Source: Priapulus caudatus (Eukaryota; Priapulida; Priapulimorpha; Priapulimorphida; Priapulidae). From it: DNA of 64,000 nt. The DNA lies in NCBI RefSeq assembly GCF_000485595.1, contig NW_014577761.1, forward strand, positions 65,932 to 129,931, in the 5' to 3' direction. Both the position numbers and the translations under genes were made by a program. The notes under the pieces were generated by a model, which was given only the letters and a program-made list of their open reading frames with translations, was not told the DNA's origin and made no database searches. Shown here piece by piece: positions 1 through 11,481 of the stretch. Positions within the stretch are counted from its first letter, which is position 1, and each line of letters begins with the position of its first letter.

Positions 1-660
1 CCGAACGTAACGGAACGTACCCTGGTAACTATCTAGCTGATATGGTTAGGGATATGGTTAGGGTTAGGGTTAAGGTTAGGGAGTAGGCGTAGGCGACTCA
101 CTAGACTCGTTAGTGGAGTAGGCGAGGGTACGGCTCCGGGCAATATTAGATAGTACCAGGGTACGTTCCGGTATACCGGACCGAACCCAGGGTACGTTCT
201 GGCAGTACCCTGGGGGACATAGACCCCATCAGCAATACTAATAGTTAGTATAGTTGTTAAGGGTAAAGTACTAGAGTACGTGAGGCTGAGCCACCCTACT
301 CGGACCTCTGCGTCATGTGAAGGCAAGTGACGAGATGTGCGAAGCATGCAAAGCAGGCCCGTAGCCAGCTTTATATTTTGGGGGTTCGTTTTTAAATTTT
401 GGCAATTTGTGAGGGCGCGAAGCGAAACCGTACTGGTGTTCGGGTCCGGGCTTATCCGGAAACGTACCTGGAGGTACTATCTAATATGCCGGACCGTACC
501 TCGCCTACTCCACTAACGAGTTCTAGTGGCGGACGAGTTCGCAGGTGCGCGTACGCGATCTCCCTACCTTAACCCTAAGGCCGTAGCCATATTCCCGTAA
601 GCTGCTTATTCAGGGGTAGGATATTACCAGCGGTTCGACGTTTCCTGGGGTCGTTCCGGG
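1..660. repeat. Foldback (inverted) repeat with telomere-like motifs, cut by the window edge
   Basis: Two arms, roughly 1-175 and 440-660, are imperfect reverse complements. The block GTTAGTGGAGTAGGCGAGG near 108 reappears reversed near 505, and the TTAGGG-type run at 44-80 is mirrored by CCTTAACCCTAA near 567. The spacer (175-440) is unique. There are too few TTAGGG units, and they are too degenerate, for a telomere end. It may be the edge of a larger foldback element extending left of the window. Confidence 0.6.
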
Positions 661-1125
661 AGCATGCTTGGCGCCGATGAGAGAAGTTTGTACGCTTCGG
701 AGTTAATTACACTTTTAAAAAGGAGGGAGACAAATAGATGCCCTATGATGAGGCGATAGGCTCATTTGTGGTGTTACATAATCATAATAATAACTTAGTA
801 ACAAACTAAATAAATTTTGAGTAACATACTAACTTATCATATAGGCAGGGTGATAGCTATTTTATATTATGCGAATGTACTACACTTTACCTGTGCAATT
901 TTTTCTATAGTCGTGACTCTTATGTATAGGGGCGGGCCGCGGCGTGGGGGTCGGGGCGTGTCTGAGTTGAATGACGCGGCTATAGTCTCTACTACTACTG
1001 GTACTTAGAGTTAACCTGACTACACTGTTCACTACGCCATGTTTACTACAGTCGTCATCTGACCTACCATTTCATGACAAGGCGGTGAAACTCTCACAGC
1101 CGCCGGCTAGTTCGCCACCTGTTAA
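661..1125. other. No feature seen
   Basis: Unique AT-rich sequence with only short open frames. No splice-flanked coding block or repeat was recognised. Confidence 0.5.
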
Positions 1126-1194
1126 AGCTCTAGTACTATAGTCCGCGTTCATTAGCTGTGGCAGTTAATGAACGCGGGCTATAGTACTAGAGCT
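1126..1194. repeat. Near-perfect hairpin, 29-bp arms
   Basis: The left arm starts AGCTCTAGTACTATAG and continues with CCGCGTTCATTA. The right arm is its reverse complement with one mismatch. The loop is about 11 nt. It would form a strong cruciform. It may be a miniature foldback or a TIR-to-TIR joint. Confidence 0.75.
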
Positions 1195-2660
1195 AGTGAC
1201 GCTATATAGTGACTACTGTCGATAGCGAAATGGTCATGTGCGTGTGACACACACTGTGTGTAGTGTAGTCACTCACTGTTTTCCCTGTTGGATAGATATT
1301 TCATATGCAGACATTTTATCTCAAAGATGTTTTAGTAACCTGATTGTGCATTTAATCATGTGTATTTACTCATTACAATGCCACAATGGTATTGTGGTTA
1401 GGTAAACCAGCTATATAGTATTAATAATACTTATAATATACTTGACCATTCGAGTCAAGGGATGTGACTCTGTTAGTCATACGTTATAACTTATAGCCTT
1501 GCAGTGGCTCACATACAGATAAACCGACCAAGCTCTCCGACTGTTACACGTCTTGCTGCTGAAAGGTATACAAGATATACAGAAGAGAAATATGGGTCGA
1601 GGACTCGAGAGGGTGGAGGGTAGTGGGATGAGAGGGAGAGAGAGAGAGTGATGGTGAGAGAAAGTGTGTGTGAGAGAGTGAGTGAGAGTTAGAGGGACAG
1701 ACTGCATGACTAGTTGTCTTTATTCTGATACGATGATTACACGAAGGTAAGCATTGTGAAAATCGAGCAGAAATACATAATATTCGTTTGAATCAGTGCA
1801 CAAATATCTTTAATGTATATATGTATATGCATATGTGTGTATGTTTTCAGTCTGTAACAGTTTAAACATTTCAGGTATAAGCTTGTAAGTAATTAATGTC
1901 AGAACCATTATTGCCCATAGGTTCCTGCATGTGTGCTGATCCCTTCGGTAAGACCGCACAAACAAGACCTGGATTTACCACCGCAGCTTCAGTCCAATGA
2001 AACGAACAACCTGTGATGATAAAATCTAGAAAACTACAACCAGAGACTTCCATACGACACGATGAAAATCTGTAACTATACTTCTGTAAGGAAACCTGAT
2101 CAGGTAAAAGATCAAAATGTGCACAAGCACTGAAACAATGGTCTGCTATGTAGTTACTTTTGTCGAAATTCGGCAAAGTTAGTTAGGGTGGAACGGGAGA
2201 CGTTCGGCATCTGCCCACTGAATGGGCTATACGTTCCTCCAAACCCTTGCCAGTCTTATATATATATACTTGTTGTAAACCCCATGTTAAGTTGCCAGCT
2301 CGGTGGCCACTGTCAAAATTTACCACACCCCCATTCCAAAATTGAGGCACCCTGGTGTCCAATCAAAATTGACTAATGCCAGAGAGAAAGTGGACATACA
2401 TAGGTGTCCACAGCTTCGTGTGTAACTTTTTATTTTCCTCTTGCCACCTCAGGCTTCATTGGTTAGTGTTATGTGGTTTCCGAGTATTACAGCTTTTACT
2501 GCTATCCTATAAAAAGAACTGTGATTACTACCAAAGCAATCTCTAACACAACAGAACTTACCATGATCAAACTGGCAGATTAAAACATTACAAGGCTCAT
2601 GACACTTACGGCCTTTATCGAATTTCTTTACACATGCTACATGACATAGATATAGCATCA
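1195..2660. other. No convincing gene; GA-rich patch at 1618-1692
   Basis: The only structure is a short purine (GAGA) run. The minus-strand frames at 1871-2176 and 2449-2661 show no recognisable domain and no convincing splice sites, so they are not called as genes. Confidence 0.5.
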
Positions 2661-2661
2661 T

Positions 2662-3299
2662 TTGCTTTACTCGAATTCAAACCTGGCATGTAGTGTAGAC
2701 CTGATATTTAATATATAGGCATGAGGTTTTATAAAGTTACTTTTATAAGCACAGATTACTATGCTTCCTACTATAGGAACAACTATTAGAAGGATAATAC
2801 TTTTCATCGCATATCACAATGGTGACACTGCTAGCTACAGACTCGCATATCACAGAAGCAACCTCACTCCTGGAATAGCTAGTTATGCTACAAACGTTGA
2901 CACTGGTTTCCAAAGGTGATCTTAATTGGATTAGCTGCTTTATTTCAAATTGCTTATCGTTTCTTTTTTAGTGCAAAAGACGGTCAATATTGGTGGAGGC
3001 GCAAAACCCGGCCTGAGCTGTCCCCCAGTACTGAAATCAATCACACAGTCACACATAGGATAAGGTACGTCTACTTTTTCATAATGCGTGGGGCGCATTG
3101 ACCGAAATTCTTATCACAAAAGAAAAGCAGGTCAAATCACAGGATTAACACTTTTACTCATTAGATGTTCAATCGGTAATTAATTAGTAGTACTCCACTG
3201 TTTTCTGCTCATTTCGTTACCTACCTGCTCATTACCGATCGTTCTATCTCGCATTGCATTTTGCTGTCTATCTCCCATTTGCCTTAGAAGAAGATATCT
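2662..3299 (+). repeat. Direct repeat, left copy, flanking the TIR element
   Basis: Begins TTTGCTTTACTCGAATT and ends GAAGAAGATATCTC, directly against the left end of the transposon. It matches 9607-10236 along its whole length. Most differences are one-base changes in homopolymers. A duplication of this size is far longer than any transposon target-site duplication. It is therefore either a segmental duplication or two haplotypes joined in assembly. Confidence 0.85.
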
Positions 3300-3554
3300 C
3301 ATTTTTTTTTTTCGTTTTTTTTTTTTTTTAAATATTTTTACGTTCCCCGCGGATCCACGACTCTGCTCGTGGATAGATTATTGGTTTTTGTTACTCTGAT
3401 TTCCAACAGATGGCAGGCACTACCTACCTAGTAACAGTCTGCCAGAAACAAGGTTTGTTTACCGTTTTCCTAACGGAATATAATATAATAAATGTGTAGT
3501 ATGTAAAATTTCGAAGTATTTTTGCATGTAGAAACACAAAACAAGGTTCATGCC
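3300..3554 (+). repeat. Left terminal inverted repeat
   Basis: Reverse complement of 8818-9073. The poly-T outer end is followed by AAATATTTTTACG. The inner boundary is at GGTTCATGCC. Confidence 0.85.
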
Positions 3555-3817
3555 TTACACATGTGTAAGCATTGTCATATTTCTTCCGAGAAAAAATAGT
3601 ATACTGTCGAATGATATCATATTCATAACAAACTCGCGAAAATGCACTGGTGCGGTGGCATTTGAGACGAAAATGGGCTCAAGGATAGAGAGCATGTCCA
3701 GTAATAAACATCATCCTATCCAATCACCGTCCTGGACATCATCTTTATCCTTGAACCTGAAAATGCACGAAATGTCAGTTGTTCCCTGTTCATATATATT
3801 CTGGTTTCAAGGTAATA

Positions 3818-6800
3818 ATGCAGGAGGATGACACAGACAGCACCGGACCTGGCAGATACGATCAAGAAACTACGTTACCATTACCGTCAAAGCTGACTCG
3901 ATCGGCCTGCATATTTGATTGCAATGACAAAGACCCTCAACTATATTCACCGAAAGATCGGGAATCATGGGACCGTCTCGTGCAAGCTGCTAGGGTCCGA
4001 AATCATGCTGGCATTCTCAGGATTGCGGCAACCACGGCTGGAGATATGGTGCCACAAATGCTCTACCACAGAAATTGTCGTAATCAGTTTACGTTAAAGA
4101 GAGATCTAGATGCTATTGAACAGAGTAAAGCGTCCCAGCCTGCTGATCAGAAGAAATCCCACCGGAGATCATCGTCACTATCTTCGGAATCCTCAAGGGT
4201 TTATCGACCAGTGTGCATCTTTTGCTCGAAAACTGACAAATACATCAGCAAAAGTAACTCTAAAGAGACCTTGGTACAATGTTGTGATTTGCGTTCGGAC
4301 CAAACCATCAGACAGGCAGCAGTGGATAGAGAGGATACCAGGGTGATAGCTATTGTCTCTAGGGACTTAGTCGCAGCGGAAGGACATTATCATAGATCAT
4401 GCTATCGGCTGTACACTAAACCAGTAAATATGCCAAAAACCAGCAACTCGAATGCCACATGTGTCTCGGACGCTGACCCTGTCGACCAGGAATACAGTCA
4501 AATTCAAGAACTCTGCTATGATAAACTGTTTCAGTATGTCAGAGATGTTGTACTTGAAAAACCACAAGTTGTGAGACTGACTAAATTAACTGCAAAACTT
4601 GTTGACTGGTTGTTAGAATGTGGTGTAGCCCTAGATGAAGTGAAAACTTCAACCAAAAAGCATATCCACAGAAAACTAAAAAATGAGTTTGGTGAGAGTA
4701 TCCATTTGATACCTGATGAAAAAGGTAAACTCTTAGTGTATCCTGATAATTTGCCATTGACCATGCTTGTCAAAGAAAACCAGAAGCTAAAGGAAGAAAT
4801 CCTGGCTGCCAAGCAAGACACGTCTCATGCTGGGAAAATGATGCAAAATGTGTCTGCTCTGCTCAGAAATGAGATCAAGGAAAATGAAGTTACCATGCCA
4901 TGGCCTCCAGTACCAGAGGAATTGAAGGATGCATCAGCCTTCATACCTCCTGCATTGGAAGCCTTCTTGAGAATGCTTTTAATTGGCGAATGTGATGCCT
5001 CAGCTTCTGTATCTGACCGAATTCACCGACTGATAGAATCCATAGGGCAAGACATTGTTTATGGCATAACGTCTGCAAAGGTAAAACCTCCCAAACACAT
5101 CTTGTTGCCATATGCTGTCAAATCACTCACTGGTTGTGTTGAACTGATCCGGTTTCTCAATCGTTGTGGCCACGGTGTTTCTTACTCCCAAATTGAAGAG
5201 ATTGACACAGCTCTCTGCCTTCACAAAATGTCCTTAAATGAGGAGAGTGTTGCCATACCCGGTTGCATACAACCAAACGTTCAGGTGACACTGGCGTATG
5301 ATAACATTGATCGACTGGAGGAGACGTTGAGCGGAGGAGGTACATCACACAGAGTGAATGGAATTATCGTGCAGCCCAAGGTGTTTGGTCCGGAAACTTC
5401 AAAGAGAGTCTTACAGGAACCAAAACAGAAGGACAGAACTATCAAGGTCGTCGAGACTCAACTTCCGATATACAATGCCGGTGCACGAGTTGGTCCACCT
5501 CCTCGACGTTACATTGAAGTAGACGACAAGGAATTAAAACAGAAGGCATTCGAGAAGAATCTCATATGGCTCATAACTCGGCTGCATTGTGCAGCAAACC
5601 AGACGGTACCTAGTTGGACAGGATTTAACATTCAAGTTCGCAATGAAATTGATGTTACACCAGATGTGGTTGGGTATTTGCCGACGATCAATGCCCCTGC
5701 CACGCAGCTGTCAACTGTGCATGAGGCCTTGTGCCAGTCACAGCAAATCAGAGCCTCACTAGCCCTTGAAAGTAAAGTCGTTGTGTTTGATCAAGCACTG
5801 TACGCAAAAGCCACAGAGATAATCTGGAAACAGAGAGAGAAGTTCTCAAATATTGTTCCTAGGCTAGGTGTATTTCACACAGTGTGCACACTACTAAATA
5901 TTGTTGGAAAGCGTTTCCAACATGCGGGCTTGCGAGACCTCTGTATAGAGTCCGGAGTCATTGCAGAAGGGTCTGTTGAGGGTGTCCTTGATGGCCGTCG
6001 GTACAACCGTGCAGTCCGGTTTCACAAACTTTTGTATGAGGCTTTACAACGGCTTGCATGGACGGGATTTGAAGAATGGCTAGCGTCCAAGGGAAGCGAC
6101 CTAGATTTTACTGGGATGGTCGATGAGTTTTCCCAAGACATAGGCCAGGAGACCTTCACTGCAACGCTTCATCATCCGGTGTTCATAACTTTGGCAGATC
6201 ACTTCGTGGAGTACCAGAGACATCTTCGTGAAGATGCAGGGGACTTGGCATCATTTTGGATGTCTTACTTTGACATAATAAACAATATACTCAACCTGTT
6301 GCGAAGTTCTCAAGAGGGAAATTGGCCGTTGCACGTCTCTGCAATTCACGACATGATTCCGCGGTGCTTCGCCTATGACAAACAGAATTATGCGCGGTTT
6401 ATGTCGAGCTACTATGCGGAGATGTCAAACCTGGGGACAGAACATCCGGATGCACTGGCATTCCTCAAGAGTGGCGGGTTTTCTGTCCAACTTGGCTACG
6501 ACAATACATTCGGGAGGATTCCTGTAGATCAAGTAGGCAAAGAGACAGTAAACAAAAACACTCAGACGCCAGGCGGAACCAAAGGCTTTAGTCTTAAGCC
6601 AAGGGCCATCAGCCGACATTACCTCACTGCGGAATACAGAAGCTCATTCTTAAGACTATTGCGAGATGCCATTGGAGTTGGTAACTCTGCTTTCAGGCAC
6701 CCTGATCTGAGCCAAACCAGGATAGACAAGGATGAAAAAGATATTACTTCATTGGTAGACCTGCTTGAGTCCAACTGGATCAACCCATTCCGTGTCCACT

Positions 6801-8533
6801 CTGACATAGTCAGTCTATCAACTGGCACAGCTGCACCTGGACCCATAGTTATTGACCTATTGGAGGCTAAGAATAAGGGCACAGCTGCCTATAAACTCTT
6901 CCGAGAAGAGAGGTTGGGAGATAAGCCCAAGAGGGGTTTCTTTGAGCCATTGAGGAAGCAGAAGCTGAAAACATTCACTGACATAACGGTAAAGAAAACA
7001 TACAAAACCCAAGGACGTCAGATGATAATGAAGGCAGATAGAAATCTTTTTGCCAAAATGATCCTGATCGGACAAACAAGAAAGCTTGACATGAAAGACG
7101 TGCTCTCCCATTGTCTCGGGCCAATACCATGGGCGTTGGCAAATCTGGATGAAACCATGAGGAAGACGAACAAGGCAGTACTGGCTAAACGTCTAAAGAA
7201 AGAATTGGCACCAGTAGAATCGATACCAGCAAACTCAGCTTGTGTGATAGATGGTATGGCCCTGGTACAAAGACAACTGGTGGGTTCAAAAAACATGTCG
7301 TTTGGTGAAGCCTCCGAAGCTATCCTTTCAGCAGCCTTACGAGAAGGAAAAGCCTGCCGACGAATAGACATGGTGTTTGATGTCTACCGAGACAAATCGA
7401 TCAAGAATGCAGAGAGAGTCAATCGAGAATCTCGGGTTGGGATGTCATTCAGGATACTTGCACCAGGACACCGAGTAAAGCAATGGAAACATTTCCTACA
7501 AAACCCAGAGAACAAGACACTACTGATTTAATTTCTTGTGAATGACTGGAGCAAAGATAAGCAAAGGAGCAGACTATCTGGGAAGAGTTCTTCGCCACTA
7601 TGGGAGATGTATGCAGAAGACTAACGGATGGATCCGTCAGCAACGTCCCAGCTCTAAGATGCACTCAAGAGGAGGCTGATACAACGCTGTACCTCCATGC
7701 CAATGACTGTGCCAAGTCTGGATTTGCTGCAGTAGTGATTGTATCTGAGAATACAGATGTCCTGGTTATTGGCATGGCATTTTCATTACAGTTGGAATGC
7801 TCACTTTTAATGAAGTCTGGAACAAAATCGCGCACTGAGTATGTAGATGTCAGGAAGTTAGCAGCCACACTGGGTCCGGAAAAATGTGGCGGTCTCCTGG
7901 GATTACATGCAATAACCGGGTGTGATACAGTAAGCTGCTTCACCGGAAAGGGCAAAGTCACAGCCCTCAAGTTGTTGAACAGTGATAGACAGATTGAAAC
8001 ACTCAAATGCTTTGGCAAATACTGGGAAATATCATCACAGCTTCTCAAAGCATTGGAGTCTCTTGTATGCCATCTGTACAGTGCGAGGACAGTGACTGAG
8101 AGTGTCAATGAGTTGAGGTTCAACATCTTCTGTGCAAGGAAAGGAGAGGCTGAATCCTGACAGCTGCCACCTTGTGCCTCTTCACAATCACTGCAAGAGG
8201 GCCAATTATCAATGCGCTGTCTGGAAGAGGACCATGGACGCGTTTCCTGAGATTCCTTCCCCTGTCGGTCATGGTTGGAAGAAAGAAGATGGGAACTTGG
8301 TCATTGATTGGGGGGATGACCCACCTGCCCCGGAGACTGTGATGGGGCTGATTGCATGCAACTGTCGCTAGGAATGTAGTGACGAGAGTTGCACTTGTGT
8401 CCAGAACAACATGAAGTGCACATATTTCTGCAGTTTACAGACATATCAAAATAAGCAAGCTGAAAACGACAATGAAGTAGAATTCGAGGCAATTGATGAC
8501 GATGAGTATAATGATGATTCAGATGATGAATAA
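3818..8533 (+). pseudogene. Element-encoded protein: paired Cys/His fingers, central domain, FEN/XRN-like nuclease pattern, CXC tail (broken)
   Basis: The first open stretch runs from 3779 to a TAA at 7529-7531; the ATG at 3818 is the better start. Two N-terminal modules share a pattern: C44-x3-C48...YHRNC (H97, C100) and C146-x2-C149...YHRSC (H205, C208). The middle has Asp-bearing blocks AYDNID (D508) and VVFDQALYAKA (D671), plus Glu 724/730, which could be an RNase H-like core. Near the end of the first stretch come VIDGMAL and VFDVYRDKS...ER..R. After the stop, FLVNDW continues in the same frame. A frameshift near 7590 leads to EEADT (7669), SENTDVLVIG (7744) and LLGLHAITGCDTV (to about 7929), the order of acidic motifs in FEN1/XPG/XRN nucleases. 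A second frameshift near 8140, then TAG at 8369-8371 just before the Cys-rich CXC block (SDESCTC, KCTYFC), and an acidic end at 8533. Family resemblance is from memory; nuclease activity is inference. Confidence 0.75.
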
Positions 8534-8817
8534 GCTAACCAACACGCTGTCAATGTACCAATACGAAACATAGTCATGGTATAGCAGCTTGCCATGGCAC
8601 AACCTTGTCTATGTAAATTGTAATGTAAATGTAATTGTCTTTGTATGTAATACTAACATAGGATTTTTAAGAATATGTCAAAACTCGTTGCATACCATAG
8701 CGTAAATGAAAATAAAGCAAACTTTTTTTTACTATAAATCAACTTCTACATCTCTTTGTTTCAGAATTCAGACCAACAAATAACCATTGGTAACAAAAAC
8801 CTTGTTTGGCATGAATT
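8534..8817 (+). other. 3' untranslated part of the element gene
   Basis: AT-rich sequence containing an AATAAA-type signal near 8709 (AAATAAAGC), followed by a T-run and CTATAAATCAACTTCTACAT. That tail is repeated at about 9131-9195, outside the right TIR. This suggests a second truncated copy or an assembly joint. Confidence 0.5.
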
Positions 8818-9073
8818 GGCATGAACCTTGTTTTGTGTTTCTACATGCAAAAATACTTCGAAATTTTACATACTACACATTTATTATATTATATTCCGTT
8901 AGGAAAACGGTAAACAAACCTTGTTTCTGGCAGACTGTTACTAGGTAGGTAGTGCCTGCCATCTGTTGGAAATCAGAGTAACAAAAACCAATAATCTATC
9001 CACGAGCAGAGTCGTGGATCCGCGGGGAACGTAAAAATATTTAAAAAAAAAAAAAAACGAAAAAAAAAAAAAA
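8818..9073 (-). repeat. Right terminal inverted repeat
   Basis: Begins GGCATGAACCTTGTTTTG and ends in AAAACG plus poly-A. It is the reverse complement of 3300-3554. Confidence 0.85.
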
Positions 9074-9606
9074 CTACTGGCTTACTACTACTTTACTTAC
9101 TTACTTGACTTTATTTTTACTTTTTTTTACTATAAATCAACTTCTACATCTCTTTGCTTCAGATAGAACACTCGCAGACCAACAAATAACCATTGATAAA
9201 CGATTCTGTAGGGCATTTTTCTGACAGGTGGTCATTTTAATCAGGGGTCAAATTTCATGACCTTTTGACCTCTGCTGACCTACATACACAGCAGATTTGC
9301 ATAATGATGGATATTAAAGTGTAGAGGAAAAAATATCAACATTTTGAGGGGTCATTTGTCACTGTATGTCCATTTCTTGGCAAATTATCATTTATATGTA
9401 CCCTACCCATAATTGGCACCTGCCGCTCCACCAGAGTGCCCATATACAAGTAGCAATTTCTACCATTAAGCCGTGAGTCTCGGCTTGCTTCATGGGTTTT
9501 TTTTCCATCTATGGATATAGGCTTTCAAAAAAACATAGTGGAGGATTTGCCACCCCAGGTGGTACCAATATCTGGTCTGTGCTCATGGACTAATAGCAGC
9601 AATTTG
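9074..9606. other. Spacer between element and right flank repeat; second copy of the 3' tail
   Basis: Positions 9121-9195 repeat the poly-T/CTATAAATCAAC tail seen at 8727-8793, with an extra piece (ATAGAACACTCGC) that the inner copy lacks. The rest has no gene or repeat that I recognise. Confidence 0.5.
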
Positions 9607-10236
9607 CTTTACTCGAATTAAACCTTGGCATGTAGTGTAGACCTGATATTTAATATATAGGCATGAGGTTTATAAAGTTACTTTATAACAGCAGATACTA
9701 TGCTTCTACTATAGGAACAACTATTAGAAGGATAATACTTTTCATCGCATATCACAATGGTGACACTGCTAGCTACCGACTCGCATATCACACGAAGCAA
9801 CACTTACGATCACTCCTGAATAGCTAGTTTGCTACAAACGTTGACACTGGTTTCCAAAGGTGATCTTAATTGGATTAGCTGCTATTCAAATTGCTTATCG
9901 TTCTTTTTTAGTGCAAAAGACGGTCAATATTGGTGGAGGCGCAAAACCGCCTGAGCTGTCCCCAGTACGAAATCAATCACACAGTCACACATAGGATAAG
10001 GTACGTCTACCTTTCATAATGCGTGGGGCGCATTGACCGAAATTCTTATCCCAAAAGAAAAGCAGGTCAAATCACAGGATTAACACTTTTACTCATTAGA
10101 TGTTCAATCGGTAATTAATTAGTAGTACTCCACTGTTTTCTGCTCATTTCGTTACCTACCTGCTCATTACCGATCGTTCTATCTCGCATTGCATTTTGCT
10201 GTCTATCTCCCATTTGCCTTAGAAGAAGATATCTCG
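9607..10236 (+). repeat. Direct repeat, right copy
   Basis: Matches 2662-3299 end to end, then continues into unique sequence (GCCTGTTTCATGAAACAG) where the left copy meets the transposon. It behaves like the empty-site allele placed after the filled-site allele. Confidence 0.85.
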
Positions 10237-10388
10237 CCTGTTTCATGAAACAGTGCTAGAGATGGCTCTGGTTTGGGGAGAACCAGGCGTGGTAAAGTTC
10301 ACCACTCACTTAGTCCTACATTCTGCTCACTAGCCTTTGATGTGGCCCCAATGGTCTGTAGGTATATACCAAACTTTCCCTGCCACTT

Positions 10389-10595
10389 CTACCAGGAATG
10401 AGCTGGATTAGCACAGTAAATTTCAAGTTGCTTCAGTGGTTTCACATAAACCTCCACTATTATTAATTTCTTTGTCTCGGACATATCCTGGCTGCTATGC
10501 AGAACGCGACTCTGATTACCAAATTTTGCTTCGAAATTCTCCATAGCATCCATGTGTAGATGTAAATCCAGCTCTTTCACTCTCATTCACTGTGA
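10389..10595 (-). CDS. Possible single exon of an unknown protein
   Basis: A minus-strand frame of about 65 codons reads MRVKELDLHLHMDAMENFEA and includes KKLIIVEVYVKPLKQLEI. It is preceded by an acceptor-like CAATCACAG and followed by GTAGAAG, a poor donor. I do not recognise the sequence. No partner exon was found nearby. It could equally be a chance frame. Confidence 0.15.
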
Positions 10596-10596
10596 T

Positions 10597-11465
10597 TGCA
10601 GGACAATTCTGATACCATGTCGCAGGAGTAAAGATGTCTGCACTTGTGAGGGATAACAACAGTCGATGGATACAACGTGTTACGTTACGTTAATCTTTTA
10701 TTTGGCAACCTCCCATAAGGTATGGAGCAGAAGCAAACCACTTGGAGCAGAAGCTCGTTATCAAACACAGGGCACGCATACTGCATTGGCATTGATGATG
10801 TCACAAAGCACTCTATCAAACTGCAGCAGCCAACGGTCATTGTCAAACTGCAGGAGCTTAAACTTATGTTTATAATTTAGAGGCAAGCCTACAGCAACAA
10901 AATAGTGAAGTGGTCCCCACTTAATCATGCTCACTGCTTAATTGAGACATTTCCATAGTTCCAAACCTGTTCCAATAAAGCAGGAGCCACATTATCAGGA
11001 GTCTATCAATAGGCTCCTGACATTATTAAGTATGTCTTCTATAAAATATATTTACAAGTGTGAAATGTGTTTCCAACCATTGTTTTTATATACTCTCTAA
11101 TATAGGTTGTTAATTGACCGCAGCACTCAGATCTCTGAAAGAAAGACATACCAAGCCACATCTTCTTTCTTGATGCTGTTGAACATGCTGCATGTAAGTG
11201 CATGTTTGCCTTTGATGTAATGTTGGCATTTCATTTTACTTTGCCATGTTTTATAGACTGCTGATCATATTTCTAACTAGTGCAAAAGACCCACGATGGA
11301 AGAAAAGCATTAAATATTATTTCAGGGCTTATATGGGTTGTTTGTGTGAATTATAAATGTCTGTTCATTGACTTATTGGCAGGGTAAAAAATCGGTCATA
11401 CCATAATGCTTTGGGAGGATAACCAGCGAGAATGCTTGCAAGGCATTATGAATTTACCATAAACA
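10597..11465. other. No gene seen
   Basis: Unique AT-rich DNA. The only structure is the short palindrome at 10991-11024. Confidence 0.5.
10991..11024. repeat. Short palindromic element, copy 1
   Basis: Arms TCAGGAGTCTAT and ATAGGCTCCTGA lie 2 nt apart, flanked by ATTA and CATTATT. It belongs to the six-member TATCARGAG...CTCYTGRTA set described in the findings. Confidence 0.7.
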
Positions 11466-11481
11466 CCAACCATCACCAAGG

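Larger units (their letters stand above)
3300..9073 (+). mobile_element. DNA transposon-like element with ~255-bp TIRs carrying a fingers/FEN-like/CXC gene
   Basis: The left TIR (about 3300-3554) and right TIR (about 8818-9073) are almost perfect reverse complements. Each runs from a T/A homopolymer broken by one CG, through a block containing ACGTTCCCCGCGGATCCAC, to an inner end at ACAAGGTTCATGCC. One gene on + fills most of the interior (3818-8533). The outer ends lie in homopolymers, so the exact terminus and target-site duplication cannot be read. The near-identical arms point to a young insertion. I cannot assign a superfamily. The encoded protein resembles a group of uncharacterised, high-copy animal proteins ending in a CXC domain, which I recall but cannot search. 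Confidence 0.85.

Noticed and set aside
44-80. Telomere at the window start
   Set aside because: Only a handful of degenerate TTAGGG units, mirrored within a foldback. Similar short runs occur inside a MITE at 24.2 and 63.8 kb.
1871-2661. Minus-strand frames (101 and 70 codons), the second Cys-rich
   Set aside because: No recognised domain, no good splice signals, no matching neighbouring exon. Too weak to call.
4531-7371. Minus-strand frames of 60-117 codons across the element gene
   Set aside because: Antisense shadows of the long + strand gene.
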